The notes below the pieces were generated by a model. That model ran no database searches. It was not told where the DNA came from and worked only from the letters and a program-made list of their open reading frames with translations. Shown one piece after another: positions 23,595 to 31,582 of a stretch of DNA of 64,000 bases. The position numbers were made by a program, and so were the translations under genes. Every line of letters starts with the position of its first letter. Within the stretch, counting starts at the first letter, position 1. Source of the stretch: Enhydrobacter aerosaccus (lineage in GTDB: Bacteria > Pseudomonadota > Alphaproteobacteria > Reyranellales > Reyranellaceae); assembly GCF_900167455.1 (NCBI RefSeq), contig NZ_FUWJ01000007.1, forward strand, positions 124,001-188,000. The letters run 5' to 3'.

Positions 23595-23882
23595 ATGAAG
23601 AGTCTTTCAATCGCTGCGCTAGCCGCAACGGCCCTGTCGGCAAATATGGCTGCTGCCGCCGAGCGAACCGTCACGCTCGACGTCGCCAACGCCACATGCG
23701 AGCTCTGCGGCCCGATCGTCAAGCGCGCCCTCAATCGCGTACCAGGCGTGCTCGATGTGCAGATCACGCAAAAGGAGGAGTCGGCCCTTGCCAAGGTACG
23801 CTTCGACGACAGCCGCGCGAGCACAGCGGCTCTCATCACGGCCACGACCAATGCAGGCTACCCCTCACACGTCGAACAGTAA
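23595..23882 (+). CDS. merP: Periplasmic mercury-binding protein MerP
   Basis: 95 residues. A signal peptide (1-21, ending A-A-A-A) precedes a ferredoxin-like heavy-metal-associated domain with N-A-T-C-E-L-C-G-P-I-V. The C-x-x-C is conserved, though the usual M-T-C is replaced by A-T-C. It scavenges Hg(II) in the periplasm and hands it to MerT. It starts 18 nt after merT with GGAGACC upstream. Confidence 0.92.
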   Translation: MKSLSIAALAATALSANMAAAAERTVTLDVANATCELCGPIVKRALNRVPGVLDVQITQKEESALAKVRFDDSRASTAALITATTNAGYPSHVEQ

Positions 23883-23900
23883 AATGAGAAGGGGGGCACC

Positions 23901-25340
23901 ATGAGCGACTGCTGCGCCCCAGGCGTAAGGAATGCAAATGGCCGCTACGATCTTGTGGTCGTGGGCGCTGGCTCGGCTGGATTCTCGGCGGCGATCGCAG
24001 CTGCGGAAGAGGGCGCTCAGGTCGCGCTTGTCGGACACGGCACGATCGGCGGGACTTGCGTCAATGTCGGCTGCGTACCGTCGAAGACGCTTATTCGAGC
24101 GACGGAAGCGGTGCATCAGGCGAATATCGCATCCGAACGCTTCGCAGGCGTCGAAGGCCACGGCCGCGTATCGAATTGGTCACGGGTGGCGGCGCAGAAA
24201 GACGACCTTGTTTCCGGACTACGACAGACGAAGTACATCGATTTGTTGCCGGAATACAACAACGTCACTTACAATGAATGCGCCGCGAGACTTGTCGACG
24301 GCGGCGTCGACGCTGACGGGAAGCTGCTTAAGTCTGACCGCATTGTCATCGCCACTGGAGCGCGGCCCAGCGTTCCAGTGATCTCCGGGATCGAAACCGT
24401 CGATTTTCTCGACAGTACGTCGGCGCTTGCGCTCACCGAGCTACCGCGCTCGATGATCGTACTTGGCAGCGGCTATGTAGGAGCAGAACTCGCGCAGATG
24501 TTCGCCCGGGCGGGCGTGGCCGTGACACTCATCTTTCGCAGCCGTCTCCTACCCGAAGCAGAACCCGAAATCGGCGAGGCGTTGACGCGCTATCTGGCGG
24601 CCGAGGGGATCCAGATCGTCAGTGGTGTGGCCTATCGATCGGTGGACAGGACCGACGCCGGTGGTGTGGTAGTCGCTTACTCCCGAGGCGGACACCCGGA
24701 AGCGATCACTGCTGATCGTCTTCTCATTGCCACCGGCCGTACGCCGAACACCGAGGGCCTGGGCTTGAGCGAAATGGGCGTGGGGCAGGAGCCTTCTGGC
24801 GCAATTATCGTCGATGATCGCATGCGCACCTCGCGAGCAGGCGTCTATGCGGCCGGCGACGTGACGGGCCGGGATCAGTTCGTCTACATGGCGGCCTACG
24901 GCGCCAAGCTCGCGGCCAGGAATGCCCTGAACGGCAACAGCCTACGTTACGACAGCGCTGCCATGCCCGCCGTCGTGTTTACCGATCCGCAGGTTGCCAG
25001 CGTCGGGCTCACGGAGGCGCGAGCGCGCGCTCTGGGCCACGATGTGCGGATGTCGGTGCTCAGCCTCGACAACGTTCCGCGCGCCCTTGCCGCACGCGAC
25101 ACGCGCGGCCTCATCAAGCTGGTGGCCGATGGGAGAACCCGGAAGTTCCTAGGTGCGCATATTCTCGCGCCGGAAGGGGCCGACAGCATCCAGACGGCGG
25201 CGCTGGCGATCCGGGGTGGGCTGACGATCGACGATCTTGCCGACACGATCTTCCCCTATTTGACCACAGTCGAAGGTCTGAAGCTCGCGGCCCAGACATT
25301 CGACCGCGATGTCAAGAAGCTGTCCTGCTGTGCCGGATAG
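23901..25340 (+). CDS. merA: Mercuric reductase MerA
   Basis: 479 residues, the short form without an N-terminal heavy-metal domain, though it begins M-S-D-C-C. FAD motif G-A-G-S-A-G, redox pair C53-V-N-V-G-C58-V-P-S-K, NADPH motif G-S-G-Y-V-G-A-E, and the C-terminal vicinal Cys pair K-K-L-S-C-C-A-G that captures Hg(II) are all present. Reduces Hg(II) to volatile Hg(0) with NADPH in the cytoplasm. It starts 18 nt after merP; its stop overlaps the start of the merB remnant. Confidence 0.95.
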   Translation: MSDCCAPGVRNANGRYDLVVVGAGSAGFSAAIAAAEEGAQVALVGHGTIGGTCVNVGCVPSKTLIRATEAVHQANIASERFAGVEGHGRVSNWSRVAAQKDDLVSGLRQTKYIDLLPEYNNVTYNECAARLVDGGVDADGKLLKSDRIVIATGARPSVPVISGIETVDFLDSTSALALTELPRSMIVLGSGYVGAELAQMFARAGVAVTLIFRSRLLPEAEPEIGEALTRYLAAEGIQIVSGVAYRSVDRTDAGGVVVAYSRGGHPEAITADRLLIATGRTPNTEGLGLSEMGVGQEPSGAIIVDDRMRTSRAGVYAAGDVTGRDQFVYMAAYGAKLAARNALNGNSLRYDSAAMPAVVFTDPQVASVGLTEARARALGHDVRMSVLSLDNVPRALAARDTRGLIKLVADGRTRKFLGAHILAPEGADSIQTAALAIRGGLTIDDLADTIFPYLTTVEGLKLAAQTFDRDVKKLSCCAG

Positions 25341-25989
25341 CGCCACCGAAATCAGGCCGGGCATCTTCCGCCCGGATTGGTCCGCGATCGGGAAGCCTGC
25401 AGCCCGCCATGCCCTGGCGGGACGCATCGCTGCACGTGCCGGGCTCCTGGACCGATGGTCAGGCAAGCTCGGCGCGGACTAGGATCTCGTTTCGCGGGCG
25501 ACATTGCTGCTCTATGCAGACTTCGGGCGGGCGCCACAGAACGCCGACCTCGTAACCAAGACCGGCCTCCCGGCGGCCAGCGTGCCTGCCCTGCTCGATG
25601 AATTGGAAGCGCGCGACCTTCTCGAGCTCGACCGCGAGTCAGGACAAGTTCGCCTGGCTTATCCGTTCACGCAAGCAAGGACCGAGCACCAAGTCGATCT
25701 CAATGGGCGGACGCTTTATGCCCTCTGCGCTATCGATGCACTCGGAGCCGGCGCGATGTATGGCGTCGACACCGCTATTCAATCGCAGTGCCGTCACTGC
25801 GGTCAGGCCATTCGGCTAAGGACCACCAGGGCAGGCCTGCGCTGGAAATCGTCGAGCCGCTGGGGAGCGTCGTTTGGTATGACTTCGCCTACGATGGCAG
25901 CGCTTCCACTTCGTGCTGTCCTTCTATTGCCTTCTTTCGCTCAGACGATCATCTGGAGCAATGGCAAGTATGTTCGGCGTCAGGGCCGT
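25330..25989 (+). pseudogene. Broken merB-like organomercurial lyase gene
   Basis: The frame opens with a GTG at 25330 overlapping the merA stop and runs I-R-P-G-I-F-R-P-D-W. It hits a TAG at 25480-25482 after K-L-G-A-D, and continues in frame with a HTH-like part (L-V-T-K-T-G-L-P-A-A-S-V) and the MerB core G-R-T-L-Y-A-L-C-A-I-D-A-L-G, S-Q-C-R-H-C-G. A frameshift near 25825 moves the rest (V-V-W-Y-D-F-A-Y, S-C-C-P-S-I-A-F-F) to another frame. The IS3 element begins right after D-H-L-E-Q-W. Two lesions plus the insertion make it non-functional. Confidence 0.8.
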
Positions 25990-26055
25990 TGTTACGGATT
26001 TAGGGTCTTGAGGAACTGAGGATTTCCGGCTCATCGTCACCGTGAGGGGACCGAG

Positions 26056-26430
26056 ATGAGAGAGAAATCCACGACGGCCAAGTCGCCGTCTGAACGGCTT
26101 GTGAAGACCATCCGCCGGGCGACCCGCAAGCACTATTCAGCCGAAGAGAAGATCCGGATTGTGCTGGACGGCCTGCGGGGCGAGTCGAGCATTGCCGAGC
26201 TGTGCCGCCGCGAGGGGATCGCGGAGGGACTTTATTACAGCTGGTCGAAGGAGTTCCTGGAAGCCGGCAAGCGCCGGCTGGCGGGTGACACGGCGCGGGC
26301 GGCGACGAGCAGCGAGGTGACCGACCTGCGCCGTGAAGCGCGGGCCCTGAAGGAGGTTGTGGCCGAGCAGGCGCTTGAGCTGCGTCTGCTGAAAAAAAGC
26401 ATGATCGCGGATGGGGGAGACGGGGAATGA
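26056..26430 (+). CDS. IS3-family transposase OrfA
   Basis: 124 residues: a helix-turn-helix (Y-S-A-E-E-K-I-R-I-V-L-D-G-L-R-G-E-S-S-I) followed by a coiled coil ending L-R-L-L-K-K-S. It binds the IS ends. Close to the 3' end, A AAA AAG at 26392-26399 is a canonical -1 slippery heptamer, and the -1 frame is open into orfB, so a fused OrfAB transposase can be made. OrfA also overlaps OrfB by ATGA. Confidence 0.93.
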   Translation: MREKSTTAKSPSERLVKTIRRATRKHYSAEEKIRIVLDGLRGESSIAELCRREGIAEGLYYSWSKEFLEAGKRRLAGDTARAATSSEVTDLRREARALKEVVAEQALELRLLKKSMIADGGDGE

Positions 26431-27407
26431 GATACCCCGGCTCCGAGAAGCTGGAGATCATCCGCCTGGTCGAGCAATCGCATCAGCCGGTTCGGCGAAC
26501 CCTGGCCATGCTCGGTATCCTGCCGATGACGTTCTATCGCTGGTATGCCCGCCTGCAGACGGGCGGGCCCGAGGCACTGGAAGACAAGCCGTCCCGGCCC
26601 CGGCGGGTATGGAACAAGATCCCGCAGGAGGTCCGGGAACAGATCGTCGAACTGGCGCTGGACGAGCCGGAGCTCTCCCCGCGGGAGGTGGCGACGCGCT
26701 TCACCGATGTGATGAAGTACTTTGTATCTGAGGCATCGGTTTATCGGCTGCTCAAGGCGCACGACCTGATCACCAGTCCGGCCTTCATCGTCGTCAAGGC
26801 GGCCGATCAGTTCAAGGACAAGACGACGGCGCCGAACCAGCTATGGCAGACCGACTTCACCTACCTGAAGGCGATCGGTTGGGGCTGGTTCTACCTGTCG
26901 ACAATCCTCGACGACTTCTCCCGTTACATCATCGCCTGGAAGCTGTGCACGACGATGAAAGCCGAGGATGTAACCGACACACTGGAGCTGGCGCTCACAG
27001 CATCAGGCTGCGAGAGCGCCCAGGTTGCCCGTCGGCCACGTCTGCTAAGCGATAACGGTTCCTCGTACATCGCCGGCGATCTGGCGGAATGGCTCGAGGA
27101 CCGCGGCATCAGGCACATCCGGGGCGCACCCTTCCATCCCCAAACTCAGGGCAAGATCGAACGCTGGCACCAGACGCTGAAGAACCGCATCCTGCTCGAG
27201 AACTACTATCTGCCCGGCGATCTCGAGGCCCAGATCAACGCCTTCGTCGATCACTACAATCACCAGCGTTACCACGAGGCCATCGCCAATCTAACACCGG
27301 CCGACGTCTACTTCGGGCGCGGCCAAACCATCCTATTGGAACGAGAAAGGATCAAACGACAGACCATCCAACGCAGACGCTTGAACCACCGTGCAATCGC
27401 CGCTTAA
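26427..27407 (+). CDS. IS3-family transposase OrfB (DDE)
   Basis: 326 residues with an rve integrase core. The DDE residues are visible in W-Q-T-D-F-T-Y-L, L-S-D-N-G-S-S-Y and G-K-I-E-R-W-H-Q-T-L-K. N-terminal HTH_29-like segment (T-L-A-M-L-G-I-L-P-M-T-F-Y-R-W-Y). The lesion-free frame suggests recent arrival. Confidence 0.94.
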   Translation: MRYPGSEKLEIIRLVEQSHQPVRRTLAMLGILPMTFYRWYARLQTGGPEALEDKPSRPRRVWNKIPQEVREQIVELALDEPELSPREVATRFTDVMKYFVSEASVYRLLKAHDLITSPAFIVVKAADQFKDKTTAPNQLWQTDFTYLKAIGWGWFYLSTILDDFSRYIIAWKLCTTMKAEDVTDTLELALTASGCESAQVARRPRLLSDNGSSYIAGDLAEWLEDRGIRHIRGAPFHPQTQGKIERWHQTLKNRILLENYYLPGDLEAQINAFVDHYNHQRYHEAIANLTPADVYFGRGQTILLERERIKRQTIQRRRLNHRAIAA

Positions 27408-27535
27408 CATCAATCAGCAGATGCGCAGGACCCTCTCTTCTAAATAGACCCCAGCCGTAACAATTTATCTGACGACGGACAGCATTTGTCGCTACTTGCA
27501 AGGGCGTCATAGGGGAGATTCTGAATCGCCTGCGC

Positions 27536-28246
27536 TCATCCTTCTGCCTCCTGATCGAGGCGGCCATCGCGCAAGTGAAAGATGCGGTCGAAGCGATCGA
27601 AGATCTTCTCGTCATGCGTGACGGCAATGATGGCCGCCTGCTGCTCGACGGCGAGCTTGCGCAACAGGTCCATGACGATGCCGGCACGCTTCGAATCAAG
27701 CGCCGCAGTCGGCTCGTCGGCCAGAATGATGCGTGGCCGGTTGGCGAGTGCCCGCGCAATGGCAACACGCTGTGCTTCTCCACCCGAGAGCTTGGCTGGA
27801 AAAGCGGTCTTGCGGTGACCAACCTCGAGATAGTCGAGCAGTTCGACGGCTCGCCGGTGGGCCACTCTGGTGTTCGCGCCGGCGAGACTTAGCACGACGG
27901 CCACGTTGTCGGTGGCATCGAGGAACGGCAGAAGGTTGTGGAACTGAAAGATGAACCCGATCTTGTCGAGCCTCAGTCTTCGCAAATCAGAACGGAGCCA
28001 CCTGCCATCGTAGACGACATCGCCGTCGAGCTGCATCCAGCCGCTAGACGGTGCGAGAACGCAGCCTATGGTATTGAGGAGAGTGGTCTTGCCCGAACCC
28101 GATGGCCCGAGCAATGCCACCACTTGGCGGGGGAAGACCTCAAGCGACACGTCCTTTAGCGCATCGACGCGCGTCTCGCCCTCGCCAAAATGCTTCGAGA
28201 CGTTGCGTAGTCTGACCAGCGGCTCTTGCGGGACGCTCTCGACCAT
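27536..28246 (-). CDS. ABC transporter ATP-binding protein (MacB/DevA type)
   Basis: 236 residues. Walker A G-P-S-G-S-G-K-T, Q-loop F-Q-F-H-N-L-L-P, signature L-S-G-G-E-A-Q-R, Walker B I-I-L-A-D-E-P-T and H-loop V-T-H-D are all present. It powers the permease encoded 2 nt upstream. With the HlyD-type adaptor and TetR regulator it forms a four-gene operon (tetR-hlyD-permease-ATPase), the layout of tripartite DevBCA/MacAB exporters; no outer-membrane factor is nearby. The substrate is unknown. Confidence 0.93.
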   Translation of the reverse strand: MVESVPQEPLVRLRNVSKHFGEGETRVDALKDVSLEVFPRQVVALLGPSGSGKTTLLNTIGCVLAPSSGWMQLDGDVVYDGRWLRSDLRRLRLDKIGFIFQFHNLLPFLDATDNVAVVLSLAGANTRVAHRRAVELLDYLEVGHRKTAFPAKLSGGEAQRVAIARALANRPRIILADEPTAALDSKRAGIVMDLLRKLAVEQQAAIIAVTHDEKIFDRFDRIFHLRDGRLDQEAEG

Positions 28247-28248
28247 GC

Positions 28249-29382
28249 TCAGCCCCCGAGCGCAATGGCGGGGTCGACGCGCAATGCCGCGCGCACGCCC
28301 AGTCCGCTCGAGAAGAGGCAGACGAGGAAAACGACGGCCGCCAGCACGAATATATTGTCCGGTTCGAGAACGACACGCCGGGGAAAGTAGTCCTTGACGT
28401 TCAGGATCAGCGTTGCGCCGATCGTGAAGCCGATCAGGCCGAGCGCCAGCGCCTGCTGCACGATCATTCCAATGATCGTGCGATCCGGCGCACCGATGAG
28501 CTTCAAGGTGGCGATCTGCTTGAGCTTTTCCATGGTCATCGTATAGATGATCAGCGCGATGATAACGGCCGAGACGACAAGCAACAGCGAAGTGAAGAGA
28601 CCGATCTGGCGCCGCGCCCGATCGACGAGGGACTTGGTCAGGATGCCCTCCTGCCCCTCCTGCGTGATCGCGGAGAGATGCTTCCAGCGGTTGACCGCCT
28701 CGGCAACACTCTCCGGCGTTGCGTTCGGCAGCAACCGCGCCACGACGGCGTTGACGGTATCCAGGTTGGTTCTTGCCGTGCCGCGCGCGAGCTGCTGTCG
28801 CGCGGCGGGCGGGGCCAAGTCGAACTGCAGCTTTTGCGCATCCAGCAGCGAAATGTAAACAGCAGGATCGCCACCCGAGTTTACCTGCTGCTCGGTCAGG
28901 CCGATGACTGTGAATGTCTCGCGTCCCAGCTGAAGTCGGTCACCGAGCGCCAATCCCGCGCTGAGGTCGGCTACGAGTTCAAAATGGCTGGCTGCAAGGC
29001 CGCGCCCGGCGACCAGGCGCGGCGGCCCGCCGAGCCTGCCAGGCTCGTAGCCGATGACGTAGAGGCGCAGCTTGCCCGACATGTGCTCAGTTTCGACGGT
29101 CTGGTAGGTAATGCTGCCGGCTTGGGCGACACCACCGAGTCGGGCGATCGCTTCCCGCGTGTCGCCCGGAATGCGAGAAGCTTCGGCGAATGGCCCCCGG
29201 GTGCCGGATTCGACAACCCATAGGTCGACTGCTGGCGCGCGCGCGATCGTAAGCGCTTCGATGACTAGGCCGCGGTAGATGCCGATCATGGCCAGCACCA
29301 CTCCGAGCAGCAGGCCAAGGCCTGCGCAGGTCAACAGAAAGCGCCCGAGGCTATGGCGGACATCGCGGTAGGCGAGGTTCAT
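28249..29382 (-). CDS. MacB/DevC-type ABC permease
   Basis: 377 residues: one N-terminal helix, a large periplasmic domain (about 45-255), and three C-terminal helices, the MacB/FtsX layout (K-L-K-Q-I-A-T-L-K-L-I-G-A). It starts within the last codons of the adaptor gene (ATGA overlap) and is followed 2 nt later by the ATPase. It resembles DevC, which acts mechanotransmissively rather than by classic transport. The substrate is unknown. Confidence 0.9.
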   Translation of the reverse strand: MNLAYRDVRHSLGRFLLTCAGLGLLLGVVLAMIGIYRGLVIEALTIARAPAVDLWVVESGTRGPFAEASRIPGDTREAIARLGGVAQAGSITYQTVETEHMSGKLRLYVIGYEPGRLGGPPRLVAGRGLAASHFELVADLSAGLALGDRLQLGRETFTVIGLTEQQVNSGGDPAVYISLLDAQKLQFDLAPPAARQQLARGTARTNLDTVNAVVARLLPNATPESVAEAVNRWKHLSAITQEGQEGILTKSLVDRARRQIGLFTSLLLVVSAVIIALIIYTMTMEKLKQIATLKLIGAPDRTIIGMIVQQALALGLIGFTIGATLILNVKDYFPRRVVLEPDNIFVLAAVVFLVCLFSSGLGVRAALRVDPAIALGG

Positions 29383-30542
29383 TTGCCGGTCTCCGCGATG
29401 ACGCGTGCCGCGCGGCCTCCGCGAAAGCCCGCGCCAGGTGCAGCGACGATCTTGGCATGGTCGGGCAGGCCGCCCACAACCTCGAGTCGCGCATCCTCGG
29501 TGCGATATCGGAAGATGAGCACGCGACGTTCCAGTAGTCCGTTCTCGACTGTCCAGACCGTGCCGGTGGTCCCATCGAAGCCCCGGACGGCCGCCTCCGG
29601 CACGAGCAGCGCATGATCGAGATTGGCCACGGTGATAAGCACCTCGGCCTGCTCACCGAGATGGAACTGCGGCGGACACTGTCCGCATTTGACATAGACA
29701 CGCCGTTCCTCGTTGACGCGATCACTTTCGATGCCAATGCGGACCACTTTCGCCTCGAAGCGCTGCTGCGGCAGCGAGCGCAAACGCACGATTGCCGGCT
29801 GGCCCTCCGCGATCGGCCCGGCGCGCGCTTCGTCGATGTAGGCCAGTCCCCATACCGTCTCGGGGGCGACCAGAGTGAAGATCGGATCGCCCGGCTTTAT
29901 GACGGTGCCGAGCTCCTTGTGCCGCTCAACGACCATGGCGTCGAAGGGAGCGATCAACACATATTGCGCGAGGAGCGCCTCTTCCACCTGGAGCTGTGCG
30001 CGCGCGTCCGCCAGGAAGGCATTGGCAACCTCCGCCTCTGCGAGCGCTACCGTGAGATCCGCCTTGGCGACACCCTCGTCGCGCTGCGTTTCTTCCGCAG
30101 TTTGCTCGGAGACGACCTTGCGGTCGGCAAGCTGCTGCACGCGTCGATTGGTAGCCTGCTTTTGGGCAAAGACGGCGCGCGCCTTGGCGATGTTGGCGTC
30201 CACCTTCGTGAGACCTGCCTCGGCACTGAGCACGATGGCCTTCGCCCGTACGACCTTGGCCTCTTGAGCGGAGGCGTGAAGCCGTGCGAGGACGTCGCCC
30301 TTCTTTACGATGTCGCCATGATCGGCCCGTAACTCGACGATCGCCGCGCCGATCTCGAAGCCGATCTTTGAAACAATGCGCGCTTCGACAGTGCCGAGGC
30401 CGAAGACGCGCACCGGTACGTGCTGCTCGGGGGCTACGACCGTCACCGAGACGGGACGCATGTGGAGAAAGAGGCCAACAGAGGCTGCGCTCGCCGCCAG
30501 GACGATGGCCACAGAAAGATAGGACAGCAGGCGCTTGTTCAC
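29379..30542 (-). CDS. HlyD/DevB-type periplasmic adaptor subunit
   Basis: 387 residues. Membrane anchor at the N-terminus (L-L-S-Y-L-S-V-A-I-V-L-A-A-S), a lipoyl half (A-D-H-G-D-I-V-K-K-G-D-V-L-A-R-L), a long coiled-coil hairpin (about 90-190), the second lipoyl half (Y-V-L-I-A-P-F-D-A-M-V), and a beta-barrel. The GTG at 30542 overlaps the tetR stop (GTGA) and has GGAGGCCCAG upstream. It links the inner-membrane pump to an outer-membrane channel encoded elsewhere. Confidence 0.92.
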   Translation of the reverse strand: MNKRLLSYLSVAIVLAASAASVGLFLHMRPVSVTVVAPEQHVPVRVFGLGTVEARIVSKIGFEIGAAIVELRADHGDIVKKGDVLARLHASAQEAKVVRAKAIVLSAEAGLTKVDANIAKARAVFAQKQATNRRVQQLADRKVVSEQTAEETQRDEGVAKADLTVALAEAEVANAFLADARAQLQVEEALLAQYVLIAPFDAMVVERHKELGTVIKPGDPIFTLVAPETVWGLAYIDEARAGPIAEGQPAIVRLRSLPQQRFEAKVVRIGIESDRVNEERRVYVKCGQCPPQFHLGEQAEVLITVANLDHALLVPEAAVRGFDGTTGTVWTVENGLLERRVLIFRYRTEDARLEVVGGLPDHAKIVAAPGAGFRGGRAARVIAETGK

Positions 30543-31174
30543 CTGGGCCTCCTGTTTCGCGTCGTAGTCGCCGGCAGGGGGGCGAACCCGCGCAACTGGA
30601 TGTCCAGCAGACGGCCTCCCTCTTTGGCCAGGCCGAATGCCCGCCCGCTCAGAGACCACCGTAGAGCCAATCCTTGGATCAAGCCGATGATGAGCAAGGC
30701 AGCATCGTCGGGGTCGAGATCATCGCGGAACTCTCCGACGTCGCGCGCCTGGGCGATGCATCGGGCCACCAAGCCGCCAAAGCGCCGCATGAGCCCAAAC
30801 AGGGCCTTCCGGAGAGCCACATTCCTCGAATGCAGTTCTCGCGAAAATAGGATGGCGGGGATCGCCGGCGTGGACTGGATCAAGCGCAATTGCACGGCGA
30901 CAAGACAGCGCAGCCGCTGCGCCGGCGTGCCGTTACACTGGGCCGCTTCGGCCCAGCCCGCTTCCATTGTCTTGCCGATGTAGTCGGTGATCGCATCCCA
31001 CAGATCCTGCTTCGTCGCGAAATGCCGAAAGATGGCCGGCTGTGTAAGGCCCACGTTCCGGGCCACCGTTGCCGTCGTGAGGCGGTCGGGGCCCAACTCG
31101 CCCGCCAGGCGAAGGCTCGCCTGCACGATTTCCAGCCTCCGGGCCTCGGCAGACTTCCTGATGCGCATGGCCAA
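30539..31174 (-). CDS. TetR-family regulator of the efflux operon
   Basis: 211 residues. The N-terminal HTH (R-L-T-T-A-T-V-A-R-N-V-G-L-T-Q-P-A-I-F-R-H-F-A-T-K-Q-D-L-W-D-A-I) is typical TetR; the ligand domain is helical with a C-terminal pattern of the TetR_C class. It is the first gene of the exporter operon and directly follows an imperfect palindrome, so autoregulation and ligand-induced derepression are likely. The inducer is unknown. Confidence 0.92.
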   Translation of the reverse strand: MAMRIRKSAEARRLEIVQASLRLAGELGPDRLTTATVARNVGLTQPAIFRHFATKQDLWDAITDYIGKTMEAGWAEAAQCNGTPAQRLRCLVAVQLRLIQSTPAIPAILFSRELHSRNVALRKALFGLMRRFGGLVARCIAQARDVGEFRDDLDPDDAALLIIGLIQGLALRWSLSGRAFGLAKEGGRLLDIQLRGFAPLPATTTRNRRPR

Positions 31175-31178
31175 TTTC

Positions 31179-31202
31179 AGTAGTGAGTTATTGGTAACTA
31201 AC
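31179..31202. promoter_or_regulatory. Putative TetR operator
   Basis: TAGTGAGTTATTGGTAACTAACTA is an imperfect palindrome (TAGT-GAGTTA against TAACTA-ACTA) ending a few bases before the tetR ATG. Confidence 0.6.
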
Positions 31203-31264
31203 TAGGAATGCGCCAAACGGGCGTCAAGGGGATGGATCGTAAGCCGTAAAGACCTTGCGGACAT

Positions 31265-31372
31265 TCACGGCCCGCGATGTGCGCCGCGCTCGCGAGCATC
31301 GATGAGGACCGTCGGCTCGTCAGCCATCAGCTTCGACAAATCGTGTGGGGACATCAGAACGTGGCCGCTCAT
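31265..31372 (-). pseudogene. Rhodanese N-terminal fragment
   Basis: A 35-codon frame reading M-S-P-H-D-L-S-K-L-M-A-D-E-P-T-V-L-I-D-A-R-E, the beginning of a rhodanese domain, then running out of homology and stopping. The catalytic Cys half is absent. The rest of the gap 31203-31582 shows only an FNR-like site (31422-31435). Confidence 0.5.
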
Positions 31373-31421
31373 GGTAATTTCCCCGAAGGCAAAACGATGC
31401 GACCACGGCTGTTAGCGGACA

Positions 31422-31435
31422 TTGATGCAGGTCAA
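31422..31435. promoter_or_regulatory. FNR/FixK-type box upstream of cyclase gene
   Basis: TTGATGCAGGTCAA fits TTGA-N6-TCAA exactly. It lies 148 nt before the second cyclase gene. Suggests oxygen-responsive control by a Crp/Fnr-family protein; not proven. Confidence 0.5.
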
Positions 31436-31582
31436 GGCCGCGGCTTGGGTGTCTCGCTCATTCTTTTCTAAACTGGGTCGCGCAGTCGGTCGTCAACCGG
31501 GTAATCACAGCGCCAGTTGGCGTGGTGGGCTGATGATTTGCCAAGAGCTGCCGCGCCTTTGCCCGATTACTGGTAGGGGAGC

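Larger units (their letters stand above)
25990..27462 (+). mobile_element. IS3-family insertion sequence
   Basis: A 1,473-bp element with two overlapping transposase genes. The ends are imperfect inverted repeats: TGTTACGGATTTAGGGTCT at the left and the complement of TGTTACGGCTGGGGTCT at the right, with TG...CA termini. The flanking bases do not form an obvious target duplication. It lies at the 3' end of the merB remnant. Both genes and both ends look intact, so it may still be mobile. Confidence 0.88.

Noticed and set aside
25480-25482. In-frame TAG of the merB-like gene as recoded pyrrolysine
   Set aside because: No Pyl machinery is expected, the position is not catalytic, and the same gene has a frameshift and an IS insertion.
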